A DNA stretch of 53,681 nucleotides from Alphaproteobacteria bacterium casp-alpha2 (GCA_001510075.1 LFEN01000064.1:1-53681), one strand, 5' to 3'. Counted from the first letter of the stretch, positions 18,483 through 27,249 are shown. Notes: generated by a model not told the origin, from the letters alone. Numbers and translations: made by a program.

Positions 18483-19458
18483 TTTCTGGAGCCGGAACGG
18501 CAGCCCTTGGGGGATGGCTTTGGCGCCTCTGGGATGGGCTTATGGGTTGAGCACCCGGCTACGTCTGATGCGCATCAATCCCTGGCGGGCGCCAGTACCG
18601 GTGATTTGCATCGGCAATGTGGTTGCCGGCGGGGCGGGCAAGACCCCCGTTGCCCTTTCTCTTGGGCGACGGCTGATAGGGCAGGGCCGAAAAGTGCATT
18701 TTCTCTCCCGCGGTTTTGGTGGTTTAGCACTAGGGCCGCTGCGGGTTGACCCTGAAAAACACAGCGCCCGCGACGTCGGTGACGAGCCACTGCTGCTGGC
18801 CCGCGTAGGCCCGACATGGGTGTCTGCCGAGCGCGCCGCCGGCGCCCTGGAAGCGAGCGGCGGGCCAGATGGGCCAGACGTGATTATCATGGACGACGGT
18901 TTTCAGAATCCCGGCGTATTCAAGGACCTGTCCCTGCTGGTCGTTGATGGTGATTACGGTTTCGGTAATGGGCAGATGATCCCGGCGGGGCCGCTGCGAG
19001 AACCCGTCGCCGCCGCCCTGGCCCGCGCGGCGGCCATGGTGTTGATCGGCGAGGATGCGGCGGGGGTCAATAATCATCCGGCGCTTCAGGAAAAAGATAC
19101 TCCTGTCCTTCGAGCCAACATAAAACCGAATCCCGAAACCGCAGGCCTGAAAGGAAAGCCTGTTTTCGCCTTTGCCGGCATCGCCCGGCCTGAGAAATTT
19201 TTTAAATCCCTTAAAGAAACTGGCCTGGATATCAAAGGGACGCGGTCATTCGCCGACCATCATCCGTTTGACCCAGCCGACCTTGAGGCGCTGAAAGCGG
19301 CTGCGGCAGAGGCGGGGGCAGCCCTGGTGACAACGGAAAAAGACGCCGTGCGCCTGCCTGCCGCAGACCGGGAAGGCATTGAGGTTTTGGGTATTTCCCT
19401 TGAATGGCGAGACGAAACGGCCTTGGATTCGATTGTTGCTCCGATTTTTAAGAACTGA
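18469..19458 (+). CDS. lpxK: tetraacyldisaccharide 4'-kinase
   Basis: LpxK phosphorylates the 4' position of the lipid A disaccharide at the membrane. The protein has the P-loop region CIGNVVAGGAGKTPVALSL (about residues 45-63) and the DDGFQNPGV segment typical of the family. I choose GTG 18469, giving 329 residues that begin with RAPDFW as in relatives, because a strong GAGGGAGG site (18452-18459) lies about 10 bases upstream. The longer frame from TTG 18439 adds 10 unlikely residues. It overlaps waaA by 14 bases. Confidence 0.93.
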   Translation: MRAPDFWSRNGSPWGMALAPLGWAYGLSTRLRLMRINPWRAPVPVICIGNVVAGGAGKTPVALSLGRRLIGQGRKVHFLSRGFGGLALGPLRVDPEKHSARDVGDEPLLLARVGPTWVSAERAAGALEASGGPDGPDVIIMDDGFQNPGVFKDLSLLVVDGDYGFGNGQMIPAGPLREPVAAALARAAAMVLIGEDAAGVNNHPALQEKDTPVLRANIKPNPETAGLKGKPVFAFAGIARPEKFFKSLKETGLDIKGTRSFADHHPFDPADLEALKAAAAEAGAALVTTEKDAVRLPAADREGIEVLGISLEWRDETALDSIVAPIFKN

Positions 19459-19466
19459 CAGGCCCG

Positions 19467-20372
19467 ATGCCGAAACTGCCGTCCTCCGTTAACCGTTATT
19501 TTCTGCATCCGCTTCAGGCGTTGGCGGCGGCTGTGGGGTATAGCCTGTTTCGGGTGTTGCCGATTGATGTTGCGTCGGCCATCGGGGGGTGGCTGGGGCG
19601 AACCATCGGGCCCCGGCTGTCGATTTCGGGGCGGGCGGTCAAAAACCTGACGCGGGCTTTTCCGGAAAAGTCGCCAGAAGAAATCGCCGCTATCGTTCGT
19701 GGCATGTGGGACAATCTGTGCCGGGTGGCGGTGGAATACCCGCATCTGGGGTCGCTCAATATTTATGATCCCGATAGCCGGGTTGAGGTCATCGGCGCTG
19801 AAAATGTCGATCTGCTGCGGGACGACGATCAGGCGGGGATATTTTTTTCCGCCCATCTCGGCAATTGGGAAATCGTATCTTTGGGTGCCACCCAGCGCGA
19901 CTTGCCGCTGGACCGGGTATACCGGGAAGCCAACAACCGGTTGGTGGAGTGGCTGTACCAGCACGGGCGCGCCGCCGTCGAAGGCGCGCTGATCCCCAAG
20001 GGTTCTGCCGGCGCCCGGTTGTTGCTGCAATCGATCAAAAACGGCAAGCATCTCGGCATGATGGTCGACCAAAAAATGAACGACGGGATTCCAGTGCCGT
20101 TTTTCGGCCGCGACGTAATGACGGCACCGGCGCTGGCGGAACTGGCGCTTCGCTATGATTGCCCGGTGGTGCCGGCGCGGGTCGAGCGACTAAAAGGCGC
20201 GCACTTTAAACTGATTGTCCTGGCGCCTCTGGAAATGCTCCGCACCGGCGACCGCCATGCCGATGTCGCCGCCAATATGGCCAAGGTCAACGCCCAAATC
20301 GAACAATGGGTCCGCGATACGCCGGAACAATGGCTGTGGCTTCATAACCGCTGGTCGGACGGATCTGATTAA
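19467..20372 (+). CDS. lipid A lauroyl-type acyltransferase (LpxL/HtrB family)
   Basis: A 301-residue inner-membrane acyltransferase of the LpxL/HtrB/MsbB family, which adds secondary acyl chains to Kdo-lipid A. A hydrophobic N-terminal segment (about residues 15-35) precedes the HLGNWE motif (near residue 131), carrying the catalytic histidine and acidic residue. The downstream DQKMNDGIPVPFFGR segment matches family motif spacing. It follows lpxK by 8 bases as the last gene of the lipid A series. Which acyl chain it adds cannot be told. Confidence 0.92.
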   Translation: MPKLPSSVNRYFLHPLQALAAAVGYSLFRVLPIDVASAIGGWLGRTIGPRLSISGRAVKNLTRAFPEKSPEEIAAIVRGMWDNLCRVAVEYPHLGSLNIYDPDSRVEVIGAENVDLLRDDDQAGIFFSAHLGNWEIVSLGATQRDLPLDRVYREANNRLVEWLYQHGRAAVEGALIPKGSAGARLLLQSIKNGKHLGMMVDQKMNDGIPVPFFGRDVMTAPALAELALRYDCPVVPARVERLKGAHFKLIVLAPLEMLRTGDRHADVAANMAKVNAQIEQWVRDTPEQWLWLHNRWSDGSD

Positions 20373-20551
20373 ACAGAAGGCCTCTTGTCATCGCATCCTT
20401 CACCCCAACCCCAACCGGGGGTGGGTTCCGGTGCGGGTGCCGGCGTTGTCGCAGTTGTGGGTGCCGGTGTGGTTTCGGCGCTGATGGCGTGTTCGGCAAA
20501 ACCAAAGGCCATCAGGGCGGCAGCGAAAACAAATACTGAAAATTTCTGCAT
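20369..20551 (-). CDS. small secreted proline/threonine-rich protein
   Basis: A 60-residue protein whose ATG (20551) is preceded by a near-perfect AGGAGG site at the right spacing, so it is likely to be expressed. Residues 1-25 form a clear signal peptide ending around AISA. The mature part is about 35 residues: alternating threonine, proline and alanine, then a GWGWGEG stretch and a charged tail with one cysteine. I know no family for it. It overlaps the lipid A acyltransferase stop by 4 bases in convergent orientation. The longer frame from 20572 lacks support. Confidence 0.65.
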   Translation of the reverse strand: MQKFSVFVFAAALMAFGFAEHAISAETTPAPTTATTPAPAPEPTPGWGWGEGCDDKRPSV

Positions 20552-20613
20552 CGGGTTCCTCCTGTTTGCCAAGAAAAAACGGTAGGGAACCTTATATTAA
20601 ATGTCGCTAATTT

Positions 20614-21450
20614 TCAACGAGACGGCATTTTTTCAACGCCCCCCGCCAGCAAGGCCGGGTCCAGGTGCGTGCCGAACAAGGTGACCCCCCAATGCAGGTG
20701 TGGGCCGGTAACGCGGCCTGTCTTGCCGATGGTGCCGATGGCGGCGCCTTTGGTGATGTGCTGGCCTTGGGTCACGTTGATTTTGTCCATGTGCGCGTAG
20801 ACGGATGTCAGGCCGTGGCCGTGGTCGATCATTACCGTCTTGCCGGTGTAGAACATGTCCTTTTGCGCCAGCACCACGCGCCCGTCGGCGGGGGCAACGA
20901 CAGGCGCGCCCAGGGGCGCCGCGACATCGACGCCGTTGTGCGGGTTTTTTGGTTTGCCGTTGAGTATCCGCTGGCTGCCATAAACACCCGATATTGGTCC
21001 CGCGGCCGGCCAGCGGAAGCCGGAAGAAAAATCCGCCCGGTCCGTATCCTGCCGACGGACCTGGCCGATTTTGGCGTTATCACCACGGATGCGTATTAAA
21101 TCTTCCGGGTGCGGCGTTACTTTGCCGGGCGGCAGGCCGTTGATGCGCTGCACTTTGTATTGCCGCTTGCTCACCTTCAGGGTTTTTTCCGTCAAGCCGC
21201 CGCCGGGGTGACTGATGCGGAGCCGCGCCTCGGGTTTGGCGTCGCGTCCAAAACCGATGAGAAACTGTCCGTCCGGTGAAACCCGAACGGGCGATCCGTC
21301 GATGCTGACGCGGGCGCCGGGGTCGGTTTTCCCGATCACCAGCCCGCCCTGCGTCAATGTTCCTTCCAGCGTCAGGCTCCCGGCCATCGTCGCCACCGGT
21401 GACCACCAGATGACGAGCATTGCCGCCAACCCTATCCGCCACCCCATCAA
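20614..21450 (-). CDS. M23 family metallopeptidase, periplasmic
   Basis: A 278-residue LytM/M23 endopeptidase expected to cut peptidoglycan cross-links or act as a divisome activator. A signal peptide (residues 1-23) is followed by a beta-rich domain and then the peptidase domain. The zinc-binding residues are visible in HNGVDVAAP (near residue 172) and HLHWG (near residue 251), so it looks catalytically competent. It lies downstream of xseA with a 4-base overlap, an operon arrangement frequent in Alphaproteobacteria. Confidence 0.9.
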   Translation of the reverse strand: MMGWRIGLAAMLVIWWSPVATMAGSLTLEGTLTQGGLVIGKTDPGARVSIDGSPVRVSPDGQFLIGFGRDAKPEARLRISHPGGGLTEKTLKVSKRQYKVQRINGLPPGKVTPHPEDLIRIRGDNAKIGQVRRQDTDRADFSSGFRWPAAGPISGVYGSQRILNGKPKNPHNGVDVAAPLGAPVVAPADGRVVLAQKDMFYTGKTVMIDHGHGLTSVYAHMDKINVTQGQHITKGAAIGTIGKTGRVTGPHLHWGVTLFGTHLDPALLAGGVEKMPSR

Positions 21451-22931
21451 AGCAGCGTCCCTTGTGGGTCATCTGGCGGGTCATCTGGTGGATCGCCGCC
21501 GCCTGGTTTCTTCTTTGGTTTTTTTGCGGGGTTCTTTTTGCGACCGCCAACCCCATCCACCGTTGCCCCCGCCTCGCCGTCATGGAAACGCATGGTCAGG
21601 CCCATGCCGGGGCTGAGCGCAGCAGCCGAAAGTACCGGGGCCTTGGCGTCATCGGTGATCAGGGCGAAGCCTCGTTCCAGAACCCGCTCGTAGGAATAGC
21701 TTTCCAGCAACGCGACGGCTTGTTTCAAGGTTTGGCGGGGGTCCTTGAGAATTGCTTTTCCTGCTGCTCTCAGGGCCCGGACTTCGCGCTTTAACTGGCT
21801 TCGGGCATGCTTGAGTTGTTGATCCGGCCGGGGAAGTTGCGCCGCCAGCGCCGCCAGTTCACCCCGTCGGGCGTCCATCCCGCCCCGCGATGCATTAACC
21901 AGACGCTCCGTCCAGTCATCCAGGCGCTGGAAGAATTCTCCGATGATGCGGCCCAGGTCCGGCAGACCCTGGGCCCGACTGTCGAGGCGCAAGCGGGCGT
22001 CCTCAATCATCCGCGCGCTCGCCGCCGTCAGCCGGGCGCCGTCTTCTTGCAGCCGCGCCAGTAATTCGGCCCGCACCGGCACGGCGCGTTCCGCCGCCGC
22101 GCTCGGCGTCGGTGCGCGTTCATCGGCGGCGAAATCGATCAGCGTCGTATCCGTTTCATGACCGACGGCGGAAATCAGCGGGATCGAACTGGCGGCCGCC
22201 GCGCGAACGACGCTTTCCTCGTTGAACGCCATCAGGTCTTCGAGGCTGCCGCCACCACGCGCCACGATCAGCACGTCCGGTCGGGGCACCTTGGTTCTGT
22301 CTGATAGCCGGTTAAATCCTTCGATGGCGGCGGCGACCTCGCCTGCGGCACCGTCACCCTGCACCCTGACCGGCCATAACAATACGTGCCTCGGGAAGCG
22401 GTCGTCGAGGCGGTGCAGAATGTCCCGGATGACCGCGCCCGTGGGCGAGGTAACGACGCCGATGACAGTTGGCAGGAAGGGAATGGCCTTTTTTCTATCG
22501 GCATCGAACAGGCCTTCGGCGCTGAGTTTCTCGCGCCGGTCCTGCAAAAGCTTGAGAAGTGCGCCGACGCCGGCCAGTTCCATGGCCTCGACGACGATCT
22601 GGTAGTTGGACCGCCCCTGGTATGTCGTCAACCGCCCGGTGGCGACGATTTCCATGCCGTCTTCCGGCGATAGCGCCAACCGCCCCGCCGCGCCGCGCCA
22701 GCAAACCCCGTCCAGCACCGCGCCCTCGTCTTTAAGCCGGAAATAAAGATGCCCCGAGGACGCACGTTTGAAACCGGTAATTTCGCCGCGCACCCGGACC
22801 AACGGGAAGGCCTCTTCGACCGTGTTCTTCAGAATCACCGAAAGTTCGCTGACCGAAAGGATCGCCGGTCCTTGATTGCCGTCAAGGTCAGCAGGCACTT
22901 CTTGGTCAATGCTGGATGGACGCTTGTTCAT
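21447..22931 (-). CDS. xseA: exodeoxyribonuclease VII large subunit
   Basis: XseA is the catalytic subunit of exonuclease VII, which degrades single-stranded DNA. The 494-residue protein has an N-terminal OB-fold (about 25-120), GVVTSPTGAVIRDIL at residues 158-172, the GGGSLEDL segment (about 229-236) and the VGHETDTTLIDFAADERAPTPSAAAE stretch near 254. A helical region follows. The last about 30 residues are a lysine- and proline/aspartate-rich tail not typical of the core family. The small subunit gene xseB is not in the window. It is divergent from purD. Confidence 0.95.
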   Translation of the reverse strand: MNKRPSSIDQEVPADLDGNQGPAILSVSELSVILKNTVEEAFPLVRVRGEITGFKRASSGHLYFRLKDEGAVLDGVCWRGAAGRLALSPEDGMEIVATGRLTTYQGRSNYQIVVEAMELAGVGALLKLLQDRREKLSAEGLFDADRKKAIPFLPTVIGVVTSPTGAVIRDILHRLDDRFPRHVLLWPVRVQGDGAAGEVAAAIEGFNRLSDRTKVPRPDVLIVARGGGSLEDLMAFNEESVVRAAAASSIPLISAVGHETDTTLIDFAADERAPTPSAAAERAVPVRAELLARLQEDGARLTAASARMIEDARLRLDSRAQGLPDLGRIIGEFFQRLDDWTERLVNASRGGMDARRGELAALAAQLPRPDQQLKHARSQLKREVRALRAAGKAILKDPRQTLKQAVALLESYSYERVLERGFALITDDAKAPVLSAAALSPGMGLTMRFHDGEAGATVDGVGGRKKNPAKKPKKKPGGGDPPDDPPDDPQGTLL

Positions 22932-22995
22932 GATTACATTATGAATGATAGAAGCGGGTTCGGGAACGCCCCAACCTTAAACGGGAGTATTTTTG

Positions 22996-24273
22996 ATGAA
23001 AGTTCTGGTGGTCGGTTCTGGCGGGCGCGAGCATTCTCTTTGCTGGGCCATTGCCAAATCGTCCCAGTGCGACGAACTGTACTGTGCGCCGGGCAATGCC
23101 GGTATAGATCAGGTCGCCATCTCGGTCCCCGTCCCGGCCGATGATCTTGACGGCATTATGGAATTTGTCCTGGACAACGAGGTCGATTTTGTCGTTGTCG
23201 GCCCGGAAGGGCCGCTGGTAGCGGGGTTGGTCGATCATCTGGAGGCCGCCGGCGTTAAAGCCTTTGGCCCCAGCGCCAAGGCCGCGGCCCTGGAAGGCTC
23301 GAAGGCATTCACCAAGGATTTGTGCGGCAAGTATGGCATTCCCACCGCCGAGTACGCGCGCTTCGATGAGCCGGACGCGGCCAAGGAATACATCCGCATC
23401 AAAGGCGCGCCCATCGTCGTCAAGGCCGACGGCCTGGCGGCGGGCAAGGGCGTTATCCTGTGCCGCAACGAAAACGAGGCCTACGCCGCCATCGACCACA
23501 TCATGACCGAAGCGGCTTTTGGCGCCGCCGGCTCGGAAGTGGTCATCGAAGAAATGATGACCGGCGAGGAAGCCAGCTTCTTCGCCCTGGTCGATGGAAA
23601 AACAGCTGTCCCCCTGGTCGCCGCCCAGGACCACAAGGCCGCGTTCGACGGCGATGAAGGCCCCAACACCGGCGGCATGGGCGCCTATTCGCCGGCCCCG
23701 GTCATCGATGCCAAGATGAGCCAGCAGGTCATGGACACAATTATCACCCCCACCATCGAGGGCATGGCGGCAGAGGGCGCGCCCTACAAGGGCGTCCTTT
23801 ATGCCGGCCTGATGATGACCGAAAAAGGCCCGCAACTGATCGAATACAACGTCCGCTTCGGCGACCCGGAATGCCAGCCGATGATGATGCGCCTGAAATC
23901 TGATTTGCTGGATTTGCTGATGGCCTGCGCCGAAGGCCGTCTCGCTAAAGCCAAGCTCGAGTGGCGCAAGGAAGCTGCCTTGTCCGTGGTCATGGCGACG
24001 CAAGGCTATCCGGGACACTATGGCAAAGGCTCCGAGATCAAGGGTCTGGAGAAGGCTGCGGCCTTGAAAGACGTTGAAATATTCCATGCCGGGACCCGCG
24101 AAGAGGACGGCCGTATCCTTGCCAACGCAGGGCGGGTGCTGAACGTGACGGCACTGGGCAAGACCGTCGCCGAGGCCCAGAAACGGGCGTACAAGGCCGT
24201 CGGGCTGATCGACTGGCCGGAAGGTTTCTGCCGTTCCGACATCGGCTGGCGGGCAATCAAATCCCGGGCTTAA
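22996..24273 (+). CDS. purD: phosphoribosylamine-glycine ligase
   Basis: PurD joins phosphoribosylamine and glycine with ATP in the second step of purine synthesis. The 425-residue protein has the N-terminal KVLVVGSGGREHSLCWAI segment (residues 2-19) and the ATP-grasp core with IVVKADGLAAGKGV (about residues 137-150), plus the VRFGDPECQ motif (about 290). ATG 22996 is chosen over TTG 22993 because it follows a GGGAG site at 22983-22987. Monocistronic by appearance. Confidence 0.96.
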   Translation: MKVLVVGSGGREHSLCWAIAKSSQCDELYCAPGNAGIDQVAISVPVPADDLDGIMEFVLDNEVDFVVVGPEGPLVAGLVDHLEAAGVKAFGPSAKAAALEGSKAFTKDLCGKYGIPTAEYARFDEPDAAKEYIRIKGAPIVVKADGLAAGKGVILCRNENEAYAAIDHIMTEAAFGAAGSEVVIEEMMTGEEASFFALVDGKTAVPLVAAQDHKAAFDGDEGPNTGGMGAYSPAPVIDAKMSQQVMDTIITPTIEGMAAEGAPYKGVLYAGLMMTEKGPQLIEYNVRFGDPECQPMMMRLKSDLLDLLMACAEGRLAKAKLEWRKEAALSVVMATQGYPGHYGKGSEIKGLEKAAALKDVEIFHAGTREEDGRILANAGRVLNVTALGKTVAEAQKRAYKAVGLIDWPEGFCRSDIGWRAIKSRA

Positions 24274-24363
24274 CGGGGTCTTGGCCCAAACCCTTTATTA
24301 TCAAGCCCATCCCCCCTATATATCTTGCAACCATCATCGCCAACATGCGGGGGAGAAAACGCT

Positions 24364-24696
24364 ATGAGCGAGAAAATCGACGATAAAACACGCACCGAAC
24401 TGGAAGCCGCCGCCTTTCGCGGTTTGGTTGAACACCTGCAAAAACGCACCGATGTGCAGAATATCGACATCATGAATTTGGCCGGCTTCTGCCGCAATTG
24501 CCTTTCCAAATGGTACCGCGCAGCGGCCGAGGACCGGGGAATAGACATGACCTATGACGCGGCCCGGGAAATCGTCTATGGCATGCCCTACGACGACTGG
24601 AAGGCCGCCCACCAGACCGGGGCGTCGGACGAACAGAAAAAGCTGTTCGAGGATTCAAAGCCGCTTCATGCCGACATCAGCGGCCACAGCAAATAA
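24364..24696 (+). CDS. DUF1244 family protein
   Basis: A 110-residue soluble protein of the DUF1244 family, recognised by FCRNCLSKWYRAAAE (about residues 42-56) with its paired cysteines, and by the surrounding acidic helical sequence. ATG 24364 follows a GGGGAG site about 8 bases away. A structure is known for the family but no firm biochemical role. It lies 9 bases upstream of the DUF6352-like gene, so the two are likely co-transcribed. Confidence 0.88.
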   Translation: MSEKIDDKTRTELEAAAFRGLVEHLQKRTDVQNIDIMNLAGFCRNCLSKWYRAAAEDRGIDMTYDAAREIVYGMPYDDWKAAHQTGASDEQKKLFEDSKPLHADISGHSK

Positions 24697-24705
24697 AACC
24701 CCCGC

Positions 24706-25749
24706 ATGGCTAACCTGACATCCGACGGTCTGACCCGGCCCGAGCTCTGGCCGACGTGTGGCTATGCCTTGCTGGACCGGGATGGCGACGGCAGGCTTGT
24801 GGTCACCGACGAGTTCCTGCGCGCCTATCTGGCGCGGCCGGAACTGGCGCCGGTGGCAGAGTCTTGCGATGCCGAGCGCGCTCTCCACGCTGCCTTGTTG
24901 GACGACCCCCGGCGCGATGTAACGCAGGCGGGACTGGATGCGCTGGTTGATGCGGACGCGCGCGAGAACTATCAGGTTCTGCTGGGCTTTCGCGACCGGC
25001 TGCTCGCCGCCGGCACGGTGGAAGCCTGCTATCACGGCCTTTTCAAGTCCGGCGACGTCGGCCTGCCGGTGATGTTTCTTGACCAGATGGTCCACGTCAT
25101 CGTCCGCAATATCCTCGACGACGTTACCGACCCGTTTCGCGCCCGGGCCGGGGAACTGCTGTTTCGCGAACAGAACGCCACCCGCCAGGAAGGTGCGGTC
25201 CTGTTGGGCGACACCGAAACCGTTGAAATGCTGGCGACGACGGCCGGCATGGGCAGCCTCGGCAAGCTGGTGGTCGACGGCGGCATCAAGCCGAAGCAGA
25301 TTGATCTCGATGTGTTGCAGCCGGGCGCGGCCGACATTTACTGGGCCCGCAACGAAAGCTTTGACACCGTGCTCGATTTGACCTTTACCCGGCCGGGGCT
25401 GGAAGCGCTTTGCCGCGTGCTGGAGGCCTGGGTCGGGCATTTTCTCGGTGCCGGCGTCAACGTCCAGCCGGTGCAGCAGATTACGGACGAGCGCTGGCTC
25501 TGGCATGTCGGGCTCGACCGGGTTGCATCGCAATTATTGAATGAACTTTACGAAGGCGCCGATGTCGCACCGGAGCGCATGGAACGATTGCTGAGCCTGT
25601 TCCGCCTCGAATTTGACGCCCCCGGCCTGATGCGCTCCGATATCGCCGGGCGGCCCGTCTATCTGGGGCTTTGCATGTCGGAAACCGGCAAGGTGCGCAT
25701 CAAACCGCAGAATTTATTGGTCAACCTGCCCCTGGCCAGCAAGGTTTAA
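24706..25749 (+). CDS. DUF6352-like hypothetical protein
   Basis: A 347-residue soluble protein without signal peptide or membrane segments. I associate it with the proteobacterial DUF6352 family from the N-terminal WPTCGYALLDRDGDGRLVVTD-type segment and overall length, but only tentatively. The first 15-30 residues after the start resemble a calcium-loop-like D-D-D pattern (DRDGDGRLVVTD), though this alone does not prove metal binding. The rest is mixed helical sequence with conserved-looking arginines and tryptophans. It follows DUF1244 closely. Function unknown. Confidence 0.75.
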   Translation: MANLTSDGLTRPELWPTCGYALLDRDGDGRLVVTDEFLRAYLARPELAPVAESCDAERALHAALLDDPRRDVTQAGLDALVDADARENYQVLLGFRDRLLAAGTVEACYHGLFKSGDVGLPVMFLDQMVHVIVRNILDDVTDPFRARAGELLFREQNATRQEGAVLLGDTETVEMLATTAGMGSLGKLVVDGGIKPKQIDLDVLQPGAADIYWARNESFDTVLDLTFTRPGLEALCRVLEAWVGHFLGAGVNVQPVQQITDERWLWHVGLDRVASQLLNELYEGADVAPERMERLLSLFRLEFDAPGLMRSDIAGRPVYLGLCMSETGKVRIKPQNLLVNLPLASKV

Positions 25750-25775
25750 AGGCCGAGGGCATTATTGGACCTGCC

Positions 25776-25934
25776 TCAGGCGTGGTCCCGGCCGGCGAGA
25801 ATCCTGGCCGACATGGCGAGCAATACACACAGGACAGCGAAGGCAATATAGGGGTCGCCGTAGGGTATAAACGTGAAAAGCCCGCACCAGGAAGACCAGA
25901 TCTCCATGATCGAATGCTGAAACTGATAAAGCAT
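25776..25934 (-). CDS. small single-pass membrane protein, 52 residues
   Basis: ATG at 25934 is preceded by an AAGGAGA ribosome site at good spacing. The protein has one strong hydrophobic segment (about residues 27-44), a tryptophan-rich N-terminal half (MEIWSSWCG) and a basic/polar C-terminus, so it should sit in the inner membrane. It converges on the DUF6352-like gene. I do not recognise a family; small membrane proteins of this size are often stress related, but that is speculation. Confidence 0.6.
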   Translation of the reverse strand: MLYQFQHSIMEIWSSWCGLFTFIPYGDPYIAFAVLCVLLAMSARILAGRDHA

Positions 25935-26250
25935 AGTCGTTTCTCCTTTTCGGCAACACCGCCACCCTAGCATCTGCCTTAGGCCGGTTGTTTTGCGCCC
26001 CGCCGTTTCCGGCGGTTTGCCCTTTCGTGGAAAACGAAACTTCCCGCGAAACTTGATGATGACTGTAGCGAAAGAAGTCTTGGACGTCAGTGATGCCGGT
26101 CACATATTATTGTGCGCAGGGATAAGGCCAAATACGCTTCGTTCCCGCCGGCGCGAAAGAACCGTCAGGTTTCATATTTTCTCAGCATTTTATGCAGCGC
26201 GAGTATAGCCAATTAAAGGGCAACGCGGGGAGTAACTCTATTCTTCCATC
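25935..26250. other. intergenic stretch without recognised genes
   Basis: About 315 bases between the small membrane protein and the MerR-type promoter. I see no convincing coding frame, RNA gene or repeat. Open frames crossing it on either strand lack ribosome sites and protein-like composition. It could carry the upstream promoter of the small membrane protein. Confidence 0.4.
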
Positions 26251-26281
26251 TTGACCCTAAAGGTACTGGAAGGTTTAGGAT
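26251..26281 (+). promoter_or_regulatory. MerR-family type promoter/operator, 19-base spacer
   Basis: TTGACC (26251-26256) and TAGGAT (26276-26281) are separated by exactly 19 bases, the over-long spacer typical of promoters twisted open by MerR-family activators. The spacer and its edges hold an inverted repeat, CCTAAA (26255-26260) with TTTAGG (26274-26279). It lies about 42 bases upstream of the cysteine-rich thioredoxin-like gene. No merR-like gene is visible in this window, so the regulator must be elsewhere. Confidence 0.65.
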
Positions 26282-26322
26282 GCGCGACGTTGCTGGTGGT
26301 TAAGGAAAAAGGAAAAATTACA

Positions 26323-26586
26323 ATGACGACGAAACGTAAAGTTGAAGTTTTCAGCGCCGGGTGCGCGCTTTGCCAGGACACGATCGATCTGGTTAATGAA
26401 ATGGCGTGTTCGGGTTGTGAAGTTTCCGTGCTCGACATGCTGGATGCGGATGTCGCCGAGCGGGCGAAAAGCCTGGGCGTGCTATCCGTGCCCGCCGTCG
26501 CGGTCAACGGGGAATTGGCGTCGTGTTGCGCCGGGCGTGGTCCCGATGAAGCGGCCCTTCGCGCCGCCGGGATCGGCGCCGGCTAA
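26323..26586 (+). CDS. small thioredoxin/glutaredoxin-like protein with two CxxC motifs
   Basis: An 87-residue thioredoxin-fold protein. A beta strand (KVEVFSAGC) leads into Cys14-xx-Cys17 at the start of a helix, and VPAV at 56-59 supplies the cis-proline usual for the fold. A second CxxC (Cys29, Cys32) and a double cysteine (68-69) bring the total to six cysteines, which suggests metal binding or thiol exchange with metals. ATG 26323 follows an AAGGAAAAAGG purine stretch. Its MerR-type promoter points to induction by metal or redox stress. Related small proteins occur near mercury or copper genes, none of which are here. Confidence 0.78.
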   Translation: MTTKRKVEVFSAGCALCQDTIDLVNEMACSGCEVSVLDMLDADVAERAKSLGVLSVPAVAVNGELASCCAGRGPDEAALRAAGIGAG

Positions 26587-26596
26587 AGAGGCATTT

Positions 26597-27055
26597 TTAG
26601 CGCCGTTCTTTGAAAAATTCTTTCAGCAATTCCGCCGCTTCGGTTTCGTTGACGCCGCCGATGACTTCCGGTTTGTGATGGCAGGTGTCGTGGTCGAAAA
26701 CCTTGGCACCGTGATCGACGCCGCCGGATTTGGCATCATAGGCCCCGAAATACAACCTTCTGATGCGGGCGAAGGAAATTGCCGCCGCGCACATGGCGCA
26801 CGGCTCCAGCGTCACATAGAGATCGCAGTCTTGCAGCCGGGGGGCACCCTGGCGGGACGTCGCCTCACGGATCGCCATTATTTCCGCGTGTGCCGTCGGA
26901 TCGTTCCGTTCTTCCGTGCGGTTGCAGGCGGTGGCGATCAAATGCCCGGTCTTGGCCTCGATGATGACCGCGCCGACCGGCACTTCGCCGCGCTGGGCAG
27001 CGGCCTGGGCTTGCGCCAGCGCCAGCTGCATCGGGGTCTGTTTGGTTTCGCTCAT
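26597..27055 (-). CDS. tadA: tRNA-specific adenosine deaminase
   Basis: TadA converts adenosine 34 to inosine in tRNA-Arg(ACG). The zinc site is complete: His56-Ala-Glu58 and PCAMC (85-89). I start at ATG 27055 (152 residues), where the family similarity begins; the longer frame to 27196 would add 47 residues reading into an intergenic palindrome and is rejected. It converges on the thioredoxin-like gene with a 10-base gap. Confidence 0.94.
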   Translation of the reverse strand: MSETKQTPMQLALAQAQAAAQRGEVPVGAVIIEAKTGHLIATACNRTEERNDPTAHAEIMAIREATSRQGAPRLQDCDLYVTLEPCAMCAAAISFARIRRLYFGAYDAKSGGVDHGAKVFDHDTCHHKPEVIGGVNETEAAELLKEFFKERR

Positions 27056-27173
27056 GGGCCGAGCCTGCCGCCGGGGGCTAATAAAGGCAAGTCCCCAGGG
27101 CGCTTCGTTGTTGCTGGAAACGGGGGCGGGCCATAAAGTGCGACCATGGATAGTCTTAAAACCAAGGAATTGA

Positions 27174-27241
27174 ACCACTAAGGCACAAAGGCGCAAAGAG
27201 GAGCCCCCTTCTATATTTGTGCCTTCGTGTCTTTGTGGTCA
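27174..27241. repeat. intergenic imperfect palindrome, copy 1
   Basis: Left arm ACCACTAAGGCACAAAGGCG (27174-27193) is matched by the inverse of the right arm TTTGTGCCTTCGTGTCTTTG (27216-27235, continuing to GTGGT). About 20 of 24 positions pair, around a short centre. A second copy with the same arms lies at 39629-39701. In the RNA it would form a long hairpin. It separates tadA and rluB and ends about 10 bases before the rluB start. Confidence 0.8.
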
Positions 27242-27249
27242 AAAAAACG

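Noticed and set aside
26342-27136. Plus-strand frame of 264 residues across the thioredoxin-like gene and tadA
   Set aside because: It overlaps two recognised genes in other frames and has no ribosome site.
27056-27196. N-terminal extension of TadA by 47 residues
   Set aside because: It would read through the palindromic repeat arm; similarity to the family begins at ATG 27055.
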